Origin: Tieghemiomyces parasiticus
Taxonomy: Eukaryota > Kickxellomycota > Dimargaritomycetes > Dimargaritales > Dimargaritaceae
NCBI GenBank assembly: GCA_027575765.1
Contig: JANBPT010000260.1
Coordinates: 1-50,002, forward strand
Length of the DNA: 50,002 nucleotides
Reading direction: 5' to 3'
In this document: positions 32,541-44,219 of the stretch, one piece after another
How the letters are laid out: every line of letters begins with the position of its first letter
How positions within the stretch are numbered: the stretch's first letter is position 1
Notes under the pieces: generated by a model
What the model was told of the DNA's origin: nothing
The model's database searches: none
What the model saw: only the letters and a program-made list of their open reading frames with translations
Program-made: the position numbers and the translations under genes

Positions 32541-35500
32541 ACACACACTGGCACTATGGTAGTGAAAGAATGCTGACGGGTTTAGAAGGTGCACACAGGT
32601 AATGCTTTGCAGGGAGAGAAATGATAACAAGATTGGGGGCGCACATGGGTGATGCTTTGATACAAAAGTGATAATTGATTGAAGAACTAACTTTAAAACT
32701 GTGTTCTGGTGAACATGTGAAATTGGGGCTTGGTTTTTATTTGGTTGTCCTTAACAAACCTGCCTTTTATAGGAAATGATACCCAAGGCAATGTGTAGTC
32801 CTTGATATGTAAAGTTTTTGGTAGTAAAATTTTGAACATGTATGTAGGTTGGAAGAGCATCTCCTAGGAGTTGGATAATATATGTGTGGCATGTGTTGCT
32901 CATGCATGCTAGAAACAACCAGTGTTAGGGAAACTTCTAGTAGGGTATGAATGCTTTTGGGTACTTATGGGTATATCTGGTCTTGGTGGGACTTCTGGCG
33001 TATTATTTTACACCACACATTGACCTTTCCAACACATTTCTCCATGTCCCTATTCACCCATTGTCCCACCATTTCTTGCAATTTGGATGGGTTGGCCACT
33101 GCTACCAATTCTGCTGCCTCCTATTTGGCCTCTCCCTATCCCCCTTGGTCTTTACCAAAGTTCTCCACCCTGTCCTGGCCCTCTTCCATTCCTGCAGTCT
33201 CCATGTCTCTGCCTACCTGGACAACATCCTGATTGCATCCCCATCTTGGGCCCTCAGCTTCCACCACTGCACCTTGATCTGGGTTACCCTCCAATCCTTG
33301 GGGTTTGTCCTGAAGCCTGCCAAGTCTGCCCTGATACCCTCCTGCTCTCTTGACTACCTGGGACTCTGCATCTGCTCCTGCTCCATGTCCCTTGCCATCC
33401 CTCCAACCAAACTCTATACCATACATCTCAAGGCTTGTGCATTACTATCCCTCCTCTCCATTCCCATCTGTGGCCTGGCCTATTTTGTGGGCTGTGCCCT
33501 CTCCCTGGCCCTGGCCATGCTCCCAGCCCACCTCTGTATACACTATATCTCAGCCTCCATCTCTGCTGCCCTTCACCACCTGTTGTGGTCTGACTCAACC
33601 TCACTTGGCCCCACTGCCCACTCTGACCTGCACTGGTGGGCCATAAGATGGCCTTGCTGGAATGGCCACTCTTTCCTCCCAATGCCTGTCCATCACAAGG
33701 TCTTCTCCAATGCCTTGGATACTGGCTGGGGTGCCATATACACCTCCAACTTGCTGGCTGGTTCCTGGACCCTCCAAACTGACCTACTCAATCAACCGGC
33801 ATAAACTTTGTGCAGCCAAACTAGCCCTCCTCCTGGGCAACTTCTCCCACTACCACATCAGCTTATACATTAACAATGTCACCTCCCTGATATACATTTG
33901 CAACTTTGGGGGTTCCCACAACCCCAACATCCAATTGGTGGCCCACCACCTTTGGCTGTTTTGTTTTACCCACCATATCACTCTTTCCCTGTCCCACATA
34001 CACTCCCACTTGAACCTGGCCAATGCCCCCTCCTGCTCCCTGCCACTTTGCCTCAACTGGCACCTACACCCTGCCAATTTCTATTGCCTGAATGTCTGCT
34101 GGGGTCCCTATCACATGGACCTCTTTGCCAGTGCTGCCTCAGCCCACCTCCCCCACTACTGCTTGTGGCTCCCCAACCCACTTGCAACTGCAACCAATGC
34201 ACTCACCCACCACTGGAGCCAGTGGAGCAACCTTTACATGTGCCCCCTGGAACATCCTACCCCAGGTTCTCTGCAAGGTCCTCATGGACCAGGTGAACAT
34301 TGCCATAGTAGCACCAATCTGGCTATCTGTCATCTGGTTCCCAACTCTTTGCACCCTCCTCATCAACCAGCCTCTTCTTCTCCACTTATTAAAGACCATC
34401 CTTGCCAACCAGTCTGTTCCCCTGGCCTCCCAGAACCCAAAGTGGTATTTAGCTGTATGGTGTTAAAGCAGCTCTGTCTCTCAACAGCAGGCTTGGACCT
34501 ACCAGCTCTTGATGTCCTCCTGGACCCTTGCTTACAAGCTGCCCACAGCCAGTCATATTCTATGCCACAGCAACTTTTTCTCTCTTGGTGTTGCAAATGC
34601 TCCTGGTCCCACACTCTGCCCCCCCCCTCACCAGACTGTTAACTTCCTTTCCTGGGGTTTCCTGACCCATTGCTGGTGCCTGTCCACTGTCTGCCTCTAC
34701 AAGTCTGCCATCTTTGACATCCTTGACACCTGCCCCTCCCCCCAGTTGCCTATCCTTCCCAACTTCCTGTCTGCCCTTACCAACCAGTCCATCCACCCCA
34801 CCCTGCCATCCTTGCTTGATCTAACCCCCATCCTATCCCACTTGATGACCCTGGGCCCCTCCCTCCTCTGCCCTTTCCATTGCAACCCTCACAGCTAAAC
34901 TCTGCTGGCTTCTGGCCATGTGCAGTTTCCTCCACCCCTCTGATGTCACTTGCATTGATGCAGCCCAGTTGTCCATTGTTGATGGCTTCCTTTCTCTGGT
35001 GGTTGTGGCCCCAAAGGACAAGTGTCAAGGCAAATGGTACATCCACCATCTGTCCATTAAACCCTATGCCCCTCAATCTCTCTGCCTGGTGGCCACCTAC
35101 CTGGAATATGTCTTCCAATTCTCCTCCCCTCCCAACCCCTGTGACTACCTGGCAGTCCCCAGCCTCCAACTCCTTCCCTGATCCAGGACTTTGCTCAACC
35201 TAACCACAGTGTCTCCACCTGCTGCAATGCCTCTCACATTGGTTCTATCATGCACCCTATCTTGGAGGCCTCCAGCCACCGCATTTCTGCATGTGCCCTT
35301 GGCTCCACACAGACTGCCATGGCTGGCACTTCCTGGTTAGACATCCTGTCCCAAGGCCCATGGTTGGTGTCCCACACATTTGACACATTTTACCAGCTGA
35401 CTCGTCTGGTCTCCACCAACATCACAGACCTAAAACTCTTGTCCACCGAAGCTCAATCCCCTGGGGTTTTCATGTCTATTTTATTTACATGCACTTACTT

Positions 35501-35700
35501 GCAATTACCTGGGTTTGCGCTGCCAGATATAATACCAGTAGGCTGGACTAAAGCGCAGCCATTTCATTATTTTGTCACTCTATTTCGCAGCAGCCTTGGT
35601 ACCAACTTGGCCCCATCCTGCACGATTAATAAAGCTTCAAGCCAGGGTATTCTGACCTGTTGTCTATAACGTGATATTACTTGTCATTAAATTTGGATCT
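32540..35700 (+). mobile_element. Decayed DIRS/Ngaro-like (tyrosine-recombinase) retrotransposon
   Basis: Read on the plus strand, fragments of one polyprotein follow in order but in several frames. A reverse transcriptase is at about 32,950-33,800, with the palm motif YLDNILIAS and a preceding FLHV..HPLS block. An RNase H-like part (DTGWGAIYTS, then DLFASAASAHLP) and the pol C-terminus (PWNILPQVLCKVLMDQ) run to about 34,470. A tyrosine recombinase is at about 34,510-35,450 (YKSAIFDIL, DLTPILSHL, HPSDVTCID, then HRISACALGST and FDTFYQL). RT plus RNase H plus tyrosine recombinase is diagnostic of the DIRS/Ngaro order. The copy is dead: at least four frame changes, an Asn in the second catalytic position of the YxDD box, and loss of the first conserved His near the recombinase Arg. 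CpG is almost absent. Boundaries are approximate; no terminal repeats were identified. Confidence 0.85.
32591..32674 (+). repeat. Short tandem repeat in the retroelement 5' part
   Basis: Two similar units of about 35 nt, offset by 50 nt (32,591-32,627 and 32,641-32,674), share GCACA..GGT.ATGCTTTG and a GTGATAA-like end. They lie upstream of the reverse transcriptase and could be part of the 5' leader repeats of the element. Confidence 0.5.
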
Positions 35701-37640
35701 AACTACCACTCAAACGAGAAGTAGCCAGGGGAAAAATTATTTAATCCTGCTAAATGTGTGCCCACCAAACGGAATTCTTTAGTAAAAGGCGAAAGAATTA
35801 TCCGATGAGTATGGTGAGCACCAGGATGGATATCGTACCTGAGCTAGGCTGGCTCAGGTTCCATTTAAGTAGGTCCTCAGCTGCCCATCCCTCTGGGTTG
35901 TGGGATGCTCTGCCGCCATTTTTGAAGCTTAGCGTATTACCTCCTAGTCTTAACTGTTAATGGTAGAGAGGTCTGTACCTCCCAAGGACATCTAAGGGGA
36001 GAAATATTTGATGTCAGGAGTAGAGTAGGGGGCTAAATTGACCAAGGGTATGGGGCCAATCTCAGTGGTGAGTAGTGGAGCAGCCAAAAAGGACTACGGC
36101 CATTATGAAAGAGTGCATTGTTAATGCCTGATGCACACTCTTGTATGAATATTAGATGATCTTGTAGTATAGGTATTTGTGCTACATCCTTCAATTCCTG
36201 TTTTGTATGTGCAGCCTTACCATAAGGGATGAAACCAGGGGTTGCCCAAAACAACGGCCAGGACCTACAGTACCAGAGGCGCTTATGGCATCAGTATCCT
36301 ATCAAGATTGGTATACCCCGTTTAATCTTAACAATATAGATGCAAATGGGAGTCCGGTTCACCAAAGAGTGGACCCCTGCACCTCTTCAGATGGACCCTG
36401 GGGTCTCTCTGGGAGAACTGCCCGGGGTTACTGTGGAGCACCTCGGAAGGCCTTCCCGCCCTCAATTACCTAATGACGATAGCAGTTCCATTGCAACCCT
36501 TGTCTTCACTTCTTACCCGGATGCTACTTTTAGTTTCGCCCTTGGGAGCCTACGCCTGAGCTAGGATACCCCTGAACATAACTACCTTCCGTACTTTTAC
36601 TACGATATCTTGCTGAAGCTAATTTTATGGTCCCAGCAAGCCGTCCTCTTCAGCCCGGTAGAAAAAAATATAATTTTAACAAGGCCAATGGCTATATGCG
36701 GGAAATGACTTTCAGCGGCGGCTAATTGAAAATCTACCCCGATCAAGGAATCCATAAAAGTAATGATTAAATGAGCTGGTTTTTCCAGGGAACTATTCAG
36801 TATAACCTGCAAACACCTCTTGAGTAATAAAGCCCGATCCACCTGTGGCACCTTCACTAACTTGTCACGTTTGGTGGCACTAATTATCAACTGGCGTAAG
36901 CTTGATTATGTGCCGGAGGGATACAGGAGGTGATCCACCATGGCTCACCATCTTCAGATCACCACCTGCCCCCAACCTTTGCGCTCTACCAACTACCAGG
37001 CCTACCGGGGTAAGATTAACAACGCTATTTAAAGGGTATAGAAGAGGGCCAGGGACAGCCCTGACCCATCCTCTCAATTCAGTTGTAAATTTCCCTTACT
37101 TTTGTCCTCACGGCGTCCTGTGCTCTCCCATACCACCCGTTATTTAACTTTCTAAACGTGCAACCATTTGGCCTCGGTCCCCTCCCCCCAGGTGAGCCCG
37201 CGTTCAATAAAGCTCCACCTGACTCAGTTCATTAGAGTTAACGTCATCCAGAGGCCTGGAAGTTGTACATCAAAACGACGTAGACGGCATGAACTCGAAT
37301 GACGAGGCCAGTCAAGCGGTGTTTCGTCACGGCTATATCTGAGTGGAACACGTCTAGGATGTTTCCACACCCGACTTACGAATAGCGGTCCTGTTGCGTG
37401 CCGGCAGCAGCGCGTGGGAGCATCGGGGTTGTAGATTAGGTGGTCAGGTTAGCAATAAAGGTATTTAAAATACATGTGCAAACGCGGCGGACCGTGCTCG
37501 TTGTGGCACCGTATTGGAATGCTACACAAAACAGGGAGGCCATAACCTAAGAACTATCGCCCGTCATGTAAGATACGATCAACACCCCTATCGTTTGTCT
37601 AAAATCAGACGCCCATCTCGTGATGTCTACGGTGAAGGCC
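35701..37640. other. Stretch between retroelement and GLO3
   Basis: No gene can be supported. CpG frequency recovers compared with the element to the left. Open frames of 70-100 codons at 36,177-36,564 (+) and 36,600-36,890 (-) have no recognisable domain and no ATG-based gene model. It may include further degraded element sequence. Confidence 0.45.
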
Positions 37641-39881
37641 TCACTTGATTGCACCTGTACTTACCTGCAAGTCTCGCAGGTAGCTCGAAACCTGGGCCAC
37701 GCGTACAGAGGGTGGATAGAAGGGTGTTATGGTATCAGTCAGTTAGAGATACATGCGGAGAGCAATCACCAGTCAAATCCCTCTCGGCCGATCCTCCGAC
37801 CGGTAGCCAGTGCAGCCACACGGCGTCCCAGCACCCGTGTTATGGGAACGTTCTACCGTTTCACGCCGTACCAGGAACCGTAACTCTCGCATATGAAATT
37901 CAGTAGCCGATAAAATGTGCCACTCACCTTATCTGAGCCATTCTGTAGGGCGTCCTTGAGTCCGTCGAGGTCAGTGCCCGTATGGCTGAGCAAACCTTGG
38001 GCCATCTCACTGGCAGCGCTGCCCAGCCGATTGAGATCAAAATCAAGGCCGGTGTCGTCGTTGCCTGACCGCGATCGGGCCGACTGGGATTCATCGCGGC
38101 CGTAGTACTGGGCGCTGCTGATACTCTTAGCATTGCGGAACTGGCCCAAACGCGCCTGGTCTGCCGAGCTGGTCACGGGTTCCCGGTCAAAGAACTGGTC
38201 CGAAGAGATGGCCTTGGCCTTGCCGAAGCGGTCGCGGGCGGTGGTGGGTGCGTCGTCATTGCTCTCGTCACGAGTGGTACCGCCCGTGGAACCAAATCCG
38301 GTGCGCGGGTTGTTGGAGCGCCCTCCGGCCATACCCAGACGGGCGGTATCGCCCGCGCCAGCGCCAAACCCGAGGCGACCGAATCCCATGCCGAGACGGT
38401 CGACATTGGACTCCGCGGTGGGCTGTGACACGGCGCTCTTACCCGCGGCGGCTGAACCCGCGCTCTGGTAAGCTAGGCGAGACGACAAGGGTGCCGGTGT
38501 CGATTCGGTACGAGTAACTAACACGTCTTTTTTCGCATTAGACGTACGCGCTGAGGCCGAGACCGTCGCTGCGAATGCCTCCTCCTCAGCCCGGGAGGCC
38601 TCAGCGAGTTTCTCGGCCTCATCAAAGTTGATAGGCGATTTGACCTTGGTACCAAACTTTTTGGCGCCACCTAGACCTTTCTTGCCAAGGGAACTCGAGG
38701 AACCGGACTTGGCGCGCAGCGCCGAAGTGATGCTGCGGGCCGTGGTGCGTGAAGGTACGGCCTGCGATATGGTAGGCGTTGCCGGCTTGGTAGGGCTGGC
38801 GGGAAGTTCCGCAGGTGAGGCGGGTGCGGCTTCCGCAGTGCCCATATCAATTAGATCGGCGGGTGTGGTAGCAGCAGGAGTCATCGCTGGGGTGGCCTGA
38901 AACGATGAGAAAAAGTCGGTCTCGACAGGCAGAGTGGGCGTATCGGACGCCTCAGCTCCAATCACGATCCGCCCGGGATAGCTGCGGGTGGTGGGGGGTA
39001 TGGCGATTATTTCAGGTGATTTGGCGAAATTAGCGGGAGTAAGGTTAGGTCTATGAGGGTACTGTCGAGCCATAGGGCTGAGGTCAGTAGGTTACGGCAG
39101 TGATTCTCCCGCGCGATCAAGTGGTACGTGTCAACTTACAGCTTGGCGTCGGCCTGGGCAAGTTTCTGCAGCTTATCCTTGTATTGGACGGCAATACGGC
39201 TGGTGTACTTGGCCTTAGCGTCTTTGAAATCGCCGCGCCCTCCGTGCTGCCGCAGGAAGGTGGCCATGTTGGCGTTGCCGCCGACCTTCATCACGCGCAG
39301 CTGGTCCCACGACCAGGAATCCAGGTTTGTCGATCTGCGGCGACGCCGAGGGATCCGGGTGAATGTGGATAGAGGGGGACGTTATATAGATGAGACTTAG
39401 CATTGGATAATCAGACACCAATGAGGACGAGGGATATGACGGACCCACAAGTATCTGACCGACTGCAGTTCATGTGTGGGTAGGGACCTACGTACCGGAC
39501 GAAGGAGATGTGGACACCCATATTCCGGTGCACGGATGAGCAGTCGAGGCAGATGTAGACACCGTAGGTCACACTGGACCAGGTGGGGTTTTTGGCTTGA
39601 CAGTCGAAGCAGTGCTGTAGGTAGAAACGGGAGAAGGCGGGTATTGGAGCAGGAGGGCAGGATGGGGGTCGGTGTAGAGGTTAGAAAGCGCGCGCAGGCG
39701 GTGAGCGCTACTTCCGAACCGGAGGCTGGAGAGTCCAAGTCATTGGCAACTGATTGGCATCCGCCATGGTCATCGCGACCCATGGTGTCGTCCGGTCGAG
39801 GTGACCTACCTTATTCTCGCGCTTCGACTGCAGCTTCTTGAAGATTTCCACCGTCTCGGCTTTCGGCGGGCCCTTCTCCAT
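37641..39881 (-). CDS. GLO3: ADP-ribosylation factor GTPase-activating protein Glo3 (ArfGAP2/3 type)
   Basis: Five exons (minus), 39,881-39,810, 39,614-39,496, 39,334-39,140, 39,077-37,928 and 37,691-37,641, join in phase to about 528 aa (yeast Glo3 493, human ArfGAP2 521). The ArfGAP zinc finger is CFDC..CLDC, with C26, C29, C46 and C49 and the CX2CX16CX2C spacing. The arginine finger Arg54 is in [14 protein letters not shown], followed by [15 protein letters not shown]. The middle has the Lys-rich coatomer-binding region ([14 protein letters not shown], then [10 protein letters not shown]). The C-terminal part carries the Glo3 regulatory motif with ISS repeats ([12 protein letters not shown] and [13 protein letters not shown]). 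Glo3 triggers GTP hydrolysis on Arf1 during COPI transport at the Golgi. The last exon (VSSYLRDLQ) is short; the frame either reads on to a stop at 37,641 or splices again at a GTAAGT after DLQ, so the final residues are uncertain. Confidence 0.92.
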
Positions 39882-40525
39882 GGTGGCGAGATTTACAGAA
39901 TAGTGGGGGTGTGGAGAGAGTGTGGGCTTTTGTTAGAGGAGACCCTGGATGAACCCAGGGATACAGATGCGGCGTAGGTAGACGAACGGGACAAAGGCGA
40001 TGGGGAGAAAGATGAGGATGGGGAACATTAAACCACAGGTGGCCGCTATCGCAGAATTTCCTTCATCTGCCTCCCTGGTTCCCCCGAGGCAGGGGCGAGG
40101 ACTGCGCTTTGGATGGTGTGGTGCGAACAGAGCGGCTAGGGCTCCTCTACACTCCCACGTATTAATGAGAGCATAATCGCCACCCTCAGGCGGGAGTTCA
40201 ATTTCTGCCAACACTAGTCGTCACCCAGTGTCTACGCTGATCCCCTCTACCCCGCCATCAAGAGTGGGAAAATCAAGTCCGCCTAGGTCAACTTAGCTGT
40301 GGCTCGGGGGGAGGGGAGGGAAGGCGGTGGGATCAGGATGTCGTAGCCTAGCAGTGATGTTTAAGAGTACTGCGATACAATACACTATATATCATCAACT
40401 CGCACTACCTTTCAATGACAGAATATGAATATTCTTGGCGAATTCATACATAAACAGTAAAAAACTAAAAATATACAACGGCTATAGCATGAAATGTAAT
40501 GAAGGGGGTACAAACTGATAATTTA
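39882..40525. other. Intergenic region GLO3 / secreted F-box-like gene
   Basis: Holds the GLO3 promoter side (pyrimidine-rich on the minus strand) and the 3' end of the next minus-strand gene. A minus frame at 39,933-40,214 with one hydrophobic segment has no ATG and was not called. Confidence 0.5.
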
Positions 40526-42010
40526 TTACAGTTGCTCTACAGGGCTGTAGACCTTAGCGGCCAGCGTACCATCGGCTTGGATCATGATGGGGAGTACGTT
40601 CTTGCCGGGCAAAGACACGCGCCTACCCTGCAGTTCCGAGGCGTCCATCGTTTTCCTATACAGCTCCGCCGCTTCGGCCGGTGATTCCTGAAATTTAGAG
40701 GCGACCTCGATTGCTAAAGGAGAGCTCAACGTGCGCTTCGCAAGCAAATGCATAATAGCGAACTGCGAGGTCTGGAGGCTGACCGCCATGGCAAGAACCT
40801 CGAGGTTAATTCTTTGAAGAGGTGGGCGATTTTTCACGGCGGGTAAGCGGGCGATTAGGGACGTGTAGCTTACCAGGGCCTGCGCATCATTCCGAGCGGC
40901 GAAACTGACCACTACCGACTGAACTAATGAAGAAAGTAGATTATCCATGAAGCGTTGTTTGGATTTGAGACGATGGTCGTAATTATAAAGCGTATCTGGG
41001 TCATTGGATAGGTCGATTGGTGGTTTTTTGTCGGAATTACGGATATTGTGGACCGTATAAGCTACCATTGGGTCCTCAAGGATCTCGGCCAGCTCCCAAT
41101 GCCGATCGGGAATCCAGCTATCTGTGTCTGCCAGGAAGGCCACCTTAAACGCACGGCTGGCGATGTAACGGGTGAACAAAAACAGGTAGTCGGTCTGACT
41201 GGTCTGTAGGGCGTAGAAGAGCGGGCCGGTCCGAGTGAGCAGAGACTTCCAGGTCGGATGGTCAAGGTTTACTAGGCTGCTCCCATCGGCAATGGCATGC
41301 AAATCGGTACGAAAGTTTTCAACAAGAGAGCTTATCGAGGGTACTGTATCTCCAGTACGACTGGGCGATTCGTTCTGCGCTAAGGTCGGGACGTCGGCGG
41401 AATCGTTAAGGGTTATACCTTCCGCCGCCGCTTTGCCCATAATGCTAATTTGATAAAAAACGCTGCGCATAAAAGGACGAAGCGTAGAGATAATCTGTCG
41501 GTACTGAGTAACACAGATTAAGCGGTCGTTATCGCTGACAGAGAGGGCGACACGGCGGAGAAGTGACTTTACGGGATCGGGCTCGCTATCCCTCTCCGTG
41601 TCTGATGTGTCCGTTAGGTCCATTATATGAATAAACCCGTGTAGTATACGTCGCTCTTGAACAATGATCTAATACGGAAAAAAGGAGAACAAGAGCATAG
41701 TGAGGGTTAGACGAAAACTACCTATGGAATAGTGGTGTCATGAAGAGAGCGTAGGCATTCTAGGCCTAAGCATTAGATAATGCGTACACAGTCTTACCCG
41801 GTGAAGCTCAGCCCGCTGATCGTCCAGGATGGTGCGCTGCCAGGTCCTACTGACAAGCTGGGGGGTCACCAGCTGTGTAGATGGAATGAAATTGATGACC
41901 TGCTCGGCAACTTCTTTAGGTAAGCGGGAAAGAAAATCGACGGTAGGGGCTCCGTAGGGAAGGTTCGGCAGAACCATAGCGGCTAGGACTAATAGTGATG
42001 AGAGTCTCAT
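40526..42010 (-). CDS. Predicted secreted protein with F-box-like motif
   Basis: Two exons (minus), 42,010-41,798 and 41,668-40,526, join in phase 0 at CGG|GTAAG...TATTAG|ATC to 451 aa. Residues 1-20 form a clear signal peptide (short basic start MRL, hydrophobic core SSLLVLAAMVLPNL, small residues at the end). Directly after it, residues about 26-65 match the F-box pattern: LPKEVAEQVINFIP, then TPQLVSRTWQRTILDDQR. The remaining 380 residues look mostly helical, with no leucine-rich repeats or WD40 units and no second membrane segment. F-box proteins normally act in the cytosol/nucleus through Skp1, so an F-box-like motif behind a signal peptide is unexpected. Possibilities are a secreted effector-type family, an F-box-like fold reused in the secretory pathway, or an N-terminal helix that only mimics a signal peptide. 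The function is unknown. Confidence 0.7.
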
Positions 42011-44219
42011 GGTACTAGTATACAAATGAATACAAAAAGTCAAGGAAAACGTAGGTGTACTAGGGACATACGCCGCATAAAGAGAGCAGAGCACGGAATG
42101 TTAGCAGCGAATGCTAGCGATACCATAATGAGATAGAGATAAACAAGCAGCAGGGCGGTGGAGGGTACATTCCCTTTATATGTAACGGATGAACGGCCTT
42201 CCCTATTCTTCACCGCTCGAATATAAGCAGCGGAGGACCCTTACTCTGCACCATGGAGCTGAGCCGTCTACGCTAATGGTTTAACCTCCTTGTATATAGG
42301 ATGGCAACGACGCCGTCGCCACAGTCTCTCGACTGCCGCTTCGTGTGATCCACACGAAGCGTCGGATCTATCATTTCAAGTATCGAGCTTGACGGTGGCG
42401 TATGGTGCGACCATTGAATAGAGGTGTGACCGTTCTTCTGCTAAAACAGTGTGGTCTCCTAACCCTTCCGGTGTTTCCCGGTCCTTGTACACTGTAGTGG
42501 GGGGTCGATAAGCAGCCTGTAGCCTGAGTTAATCGCGGGGACGCACCGTGTACCACCAGTAGGGTCTCATGAGGATAGGACGTCACCTATTTTCTCCCTC
42601 ATCCTTTCTAATGACCTGGACAGATCGGTGGAAGGCAGGGTGTTTCGCTACCGCATCTAGCTACGAGGTCGTATGGCTGAACACAACCGTCCCATCCTTG
42701 CTTAGTTATCGATCGTGACTAAAGGCACAGAGGAGAATCAGGGAGTGGAAGAGGGGGGGCAGCTGATACAAGGTAGAACACGGTAGAGTCGTACAACGAG
42801 CACCTCGGCGCACACTGTGGAGCGGTCACTGGGGAGGTGAGCACTGCGTTTGTGGCAATGGCCGAGGTGAAGGGGGGGGGGCGGGCTAGGAAAGATTCGG
42901 CTAAACTACCTTGCGCCCGGTCACGGGGTGCTCATGGTAATAAGAGACCGATCATATGGCTCTATAGATATGATCCCGAAATGCTTAGCAACTGGAGGCG
43001 CTCTGATTGAGGGTTTAACGGTGTCAGTGTACAAATATCGGCGATAGCCCCTGCAACAGACCGATTACCAAGATACCAGAGTGAGATGCCCAATATCTAG
43101 CAGAGCGCCCATTCCGCACCGAAACTGCGTGCAATCCTTGGTACCTAGATCCAAGGGGGGCTTTCCATGGCTATGAGTCGGAGGCGGGCATTCCACTTCC
43201 ATCACTTCCTTGTCCAGTGGATGGGACATGTAGGGCCGGTATTCCCAATGCGCCCGACCTATTAGTACCGAGTGCACCTCTCTATATGAAACCAATTTGT
43301 CCGTATGGAGGGCACCCGGGTCCTCCACGTGAGGTCCCCTTCCCCGGTTTTGGCCCAACCGCACACTCGTGCTACAAGCTTCCATCAGGTACCAGCCAAC
43401 CAACCGATTTATTGCGAATAAATCTTGGCAGTGTCGTTTTGGTATATGAGCGGGCATATGAGTTAGCGGTCTGCGACGCAGGGGCTAAAATATCGATGAA
43501 ACCAACGTCTCTGTCGCCGCCAAGGCTATTGGTGACGTGGCGGGCTATTCAGCACGGCACTGGTGAGGCCTCCCGGCAGCCAACCCTACTCGGGTATACC
43601 CCCACGCCCAGACGAGATCCACCGCCGCACGACGCTTCTACCTCTCTCTTTTTGTCGTGGCCGACGCGTACTGCTGGCCGCTAAGGTCTACAGCCATGTA
43701 GAGCAACATGCCGTCTAGATTTCACTCCTACGACCCGCCACACCATGCTCTACACCCCTATCAACCGCCATGGGCACCCCCTTGGCCCGTGGGCCCTGGG
43801 CGTAGCGGGCCGCCGCCATGTGACCAGGCGGATTGTCGCTCGGCGACCCCACTCACTAGAGGGACCTCTATCCGTGCAACTCGGTGGCTCTCTGGCCCCA
43901 CTGACTTCTTCTCCGTTTCTCACCCAAATTGCATCCCAAGCCCTTTGCTCCACATGGGTCACCACATGCTCTCCATTCTTTGACGTCACCCTGCTGTCCA
44001 GCCCCTCCCTATCTTTGCTCTGCAACACTCATTCCTCTGGCCCTTCGCTCACGCTTCGTTTCCTACACCGGGCTTTACACTACTTCGACATTCGACTCGC
44101 TTGGTCGCTAGGGCGTCCGCCTGCTATCTGCTGGCCGTACACCTTTTTGGGCTCTCTATTCAATTCCTCTATTGCCTTTTCTTTCCCCATCCGCCCGCCT
44201 CTCCCCTTGCTTCAGCACC
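42011..44219. other. Gene-free stretch of 2.2 kb
   Basis: No supported gene. It includes a perfect short inverted repeat at 42,337-42,361, a nine-G run near 42,871, and open frames on both strands without domains. About 43,980-44,215 is strongly C/T-rich on the plus strand and probably the promoter/leader of the gene at 44,220. Confidence 0.5.
42337..42361. repeat. Perfect inverted repeat, 11-bp arms
   Basis: CGCTTCGTGTG and its exact complement CACACGAAGCG are separated by three bases (ATC). It could be a hairpin or a dimer-protein binding site. It lies about 330 bp upstream of the secreted F-box-like gene (-). Confidence 0.75.

Noticed and set aside
32108..32554. 148-codon minus-strand frame next to the retroelement
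   Set aside because: It arises from the strand-skewed, CpG-poor sequence (Leu/Ser/Pro/His-rich translation). It has no domain and is antisense to the element.
33136..35169. Several 60-130-codon minus-strand frames across the retroelement
   Set aside because: Antisense shadows of the C/T-rich pol coding strand; the plus strand carries the recognisable RT, RNase H and recombinase.
36600..36890. 96-codon minus-strand frame with fairly protein-like composition
   Set aside because: No ATG, no splice partner and no recognised domain. It may be a relic but cannot be supported.
39933..40214. 93-codon minus-strand frame with one hydrophobic segment
   Set aside because: No ATG start, no upstream exon that joins in frame, and no recognised family. 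A stop-free run alone is not enough.
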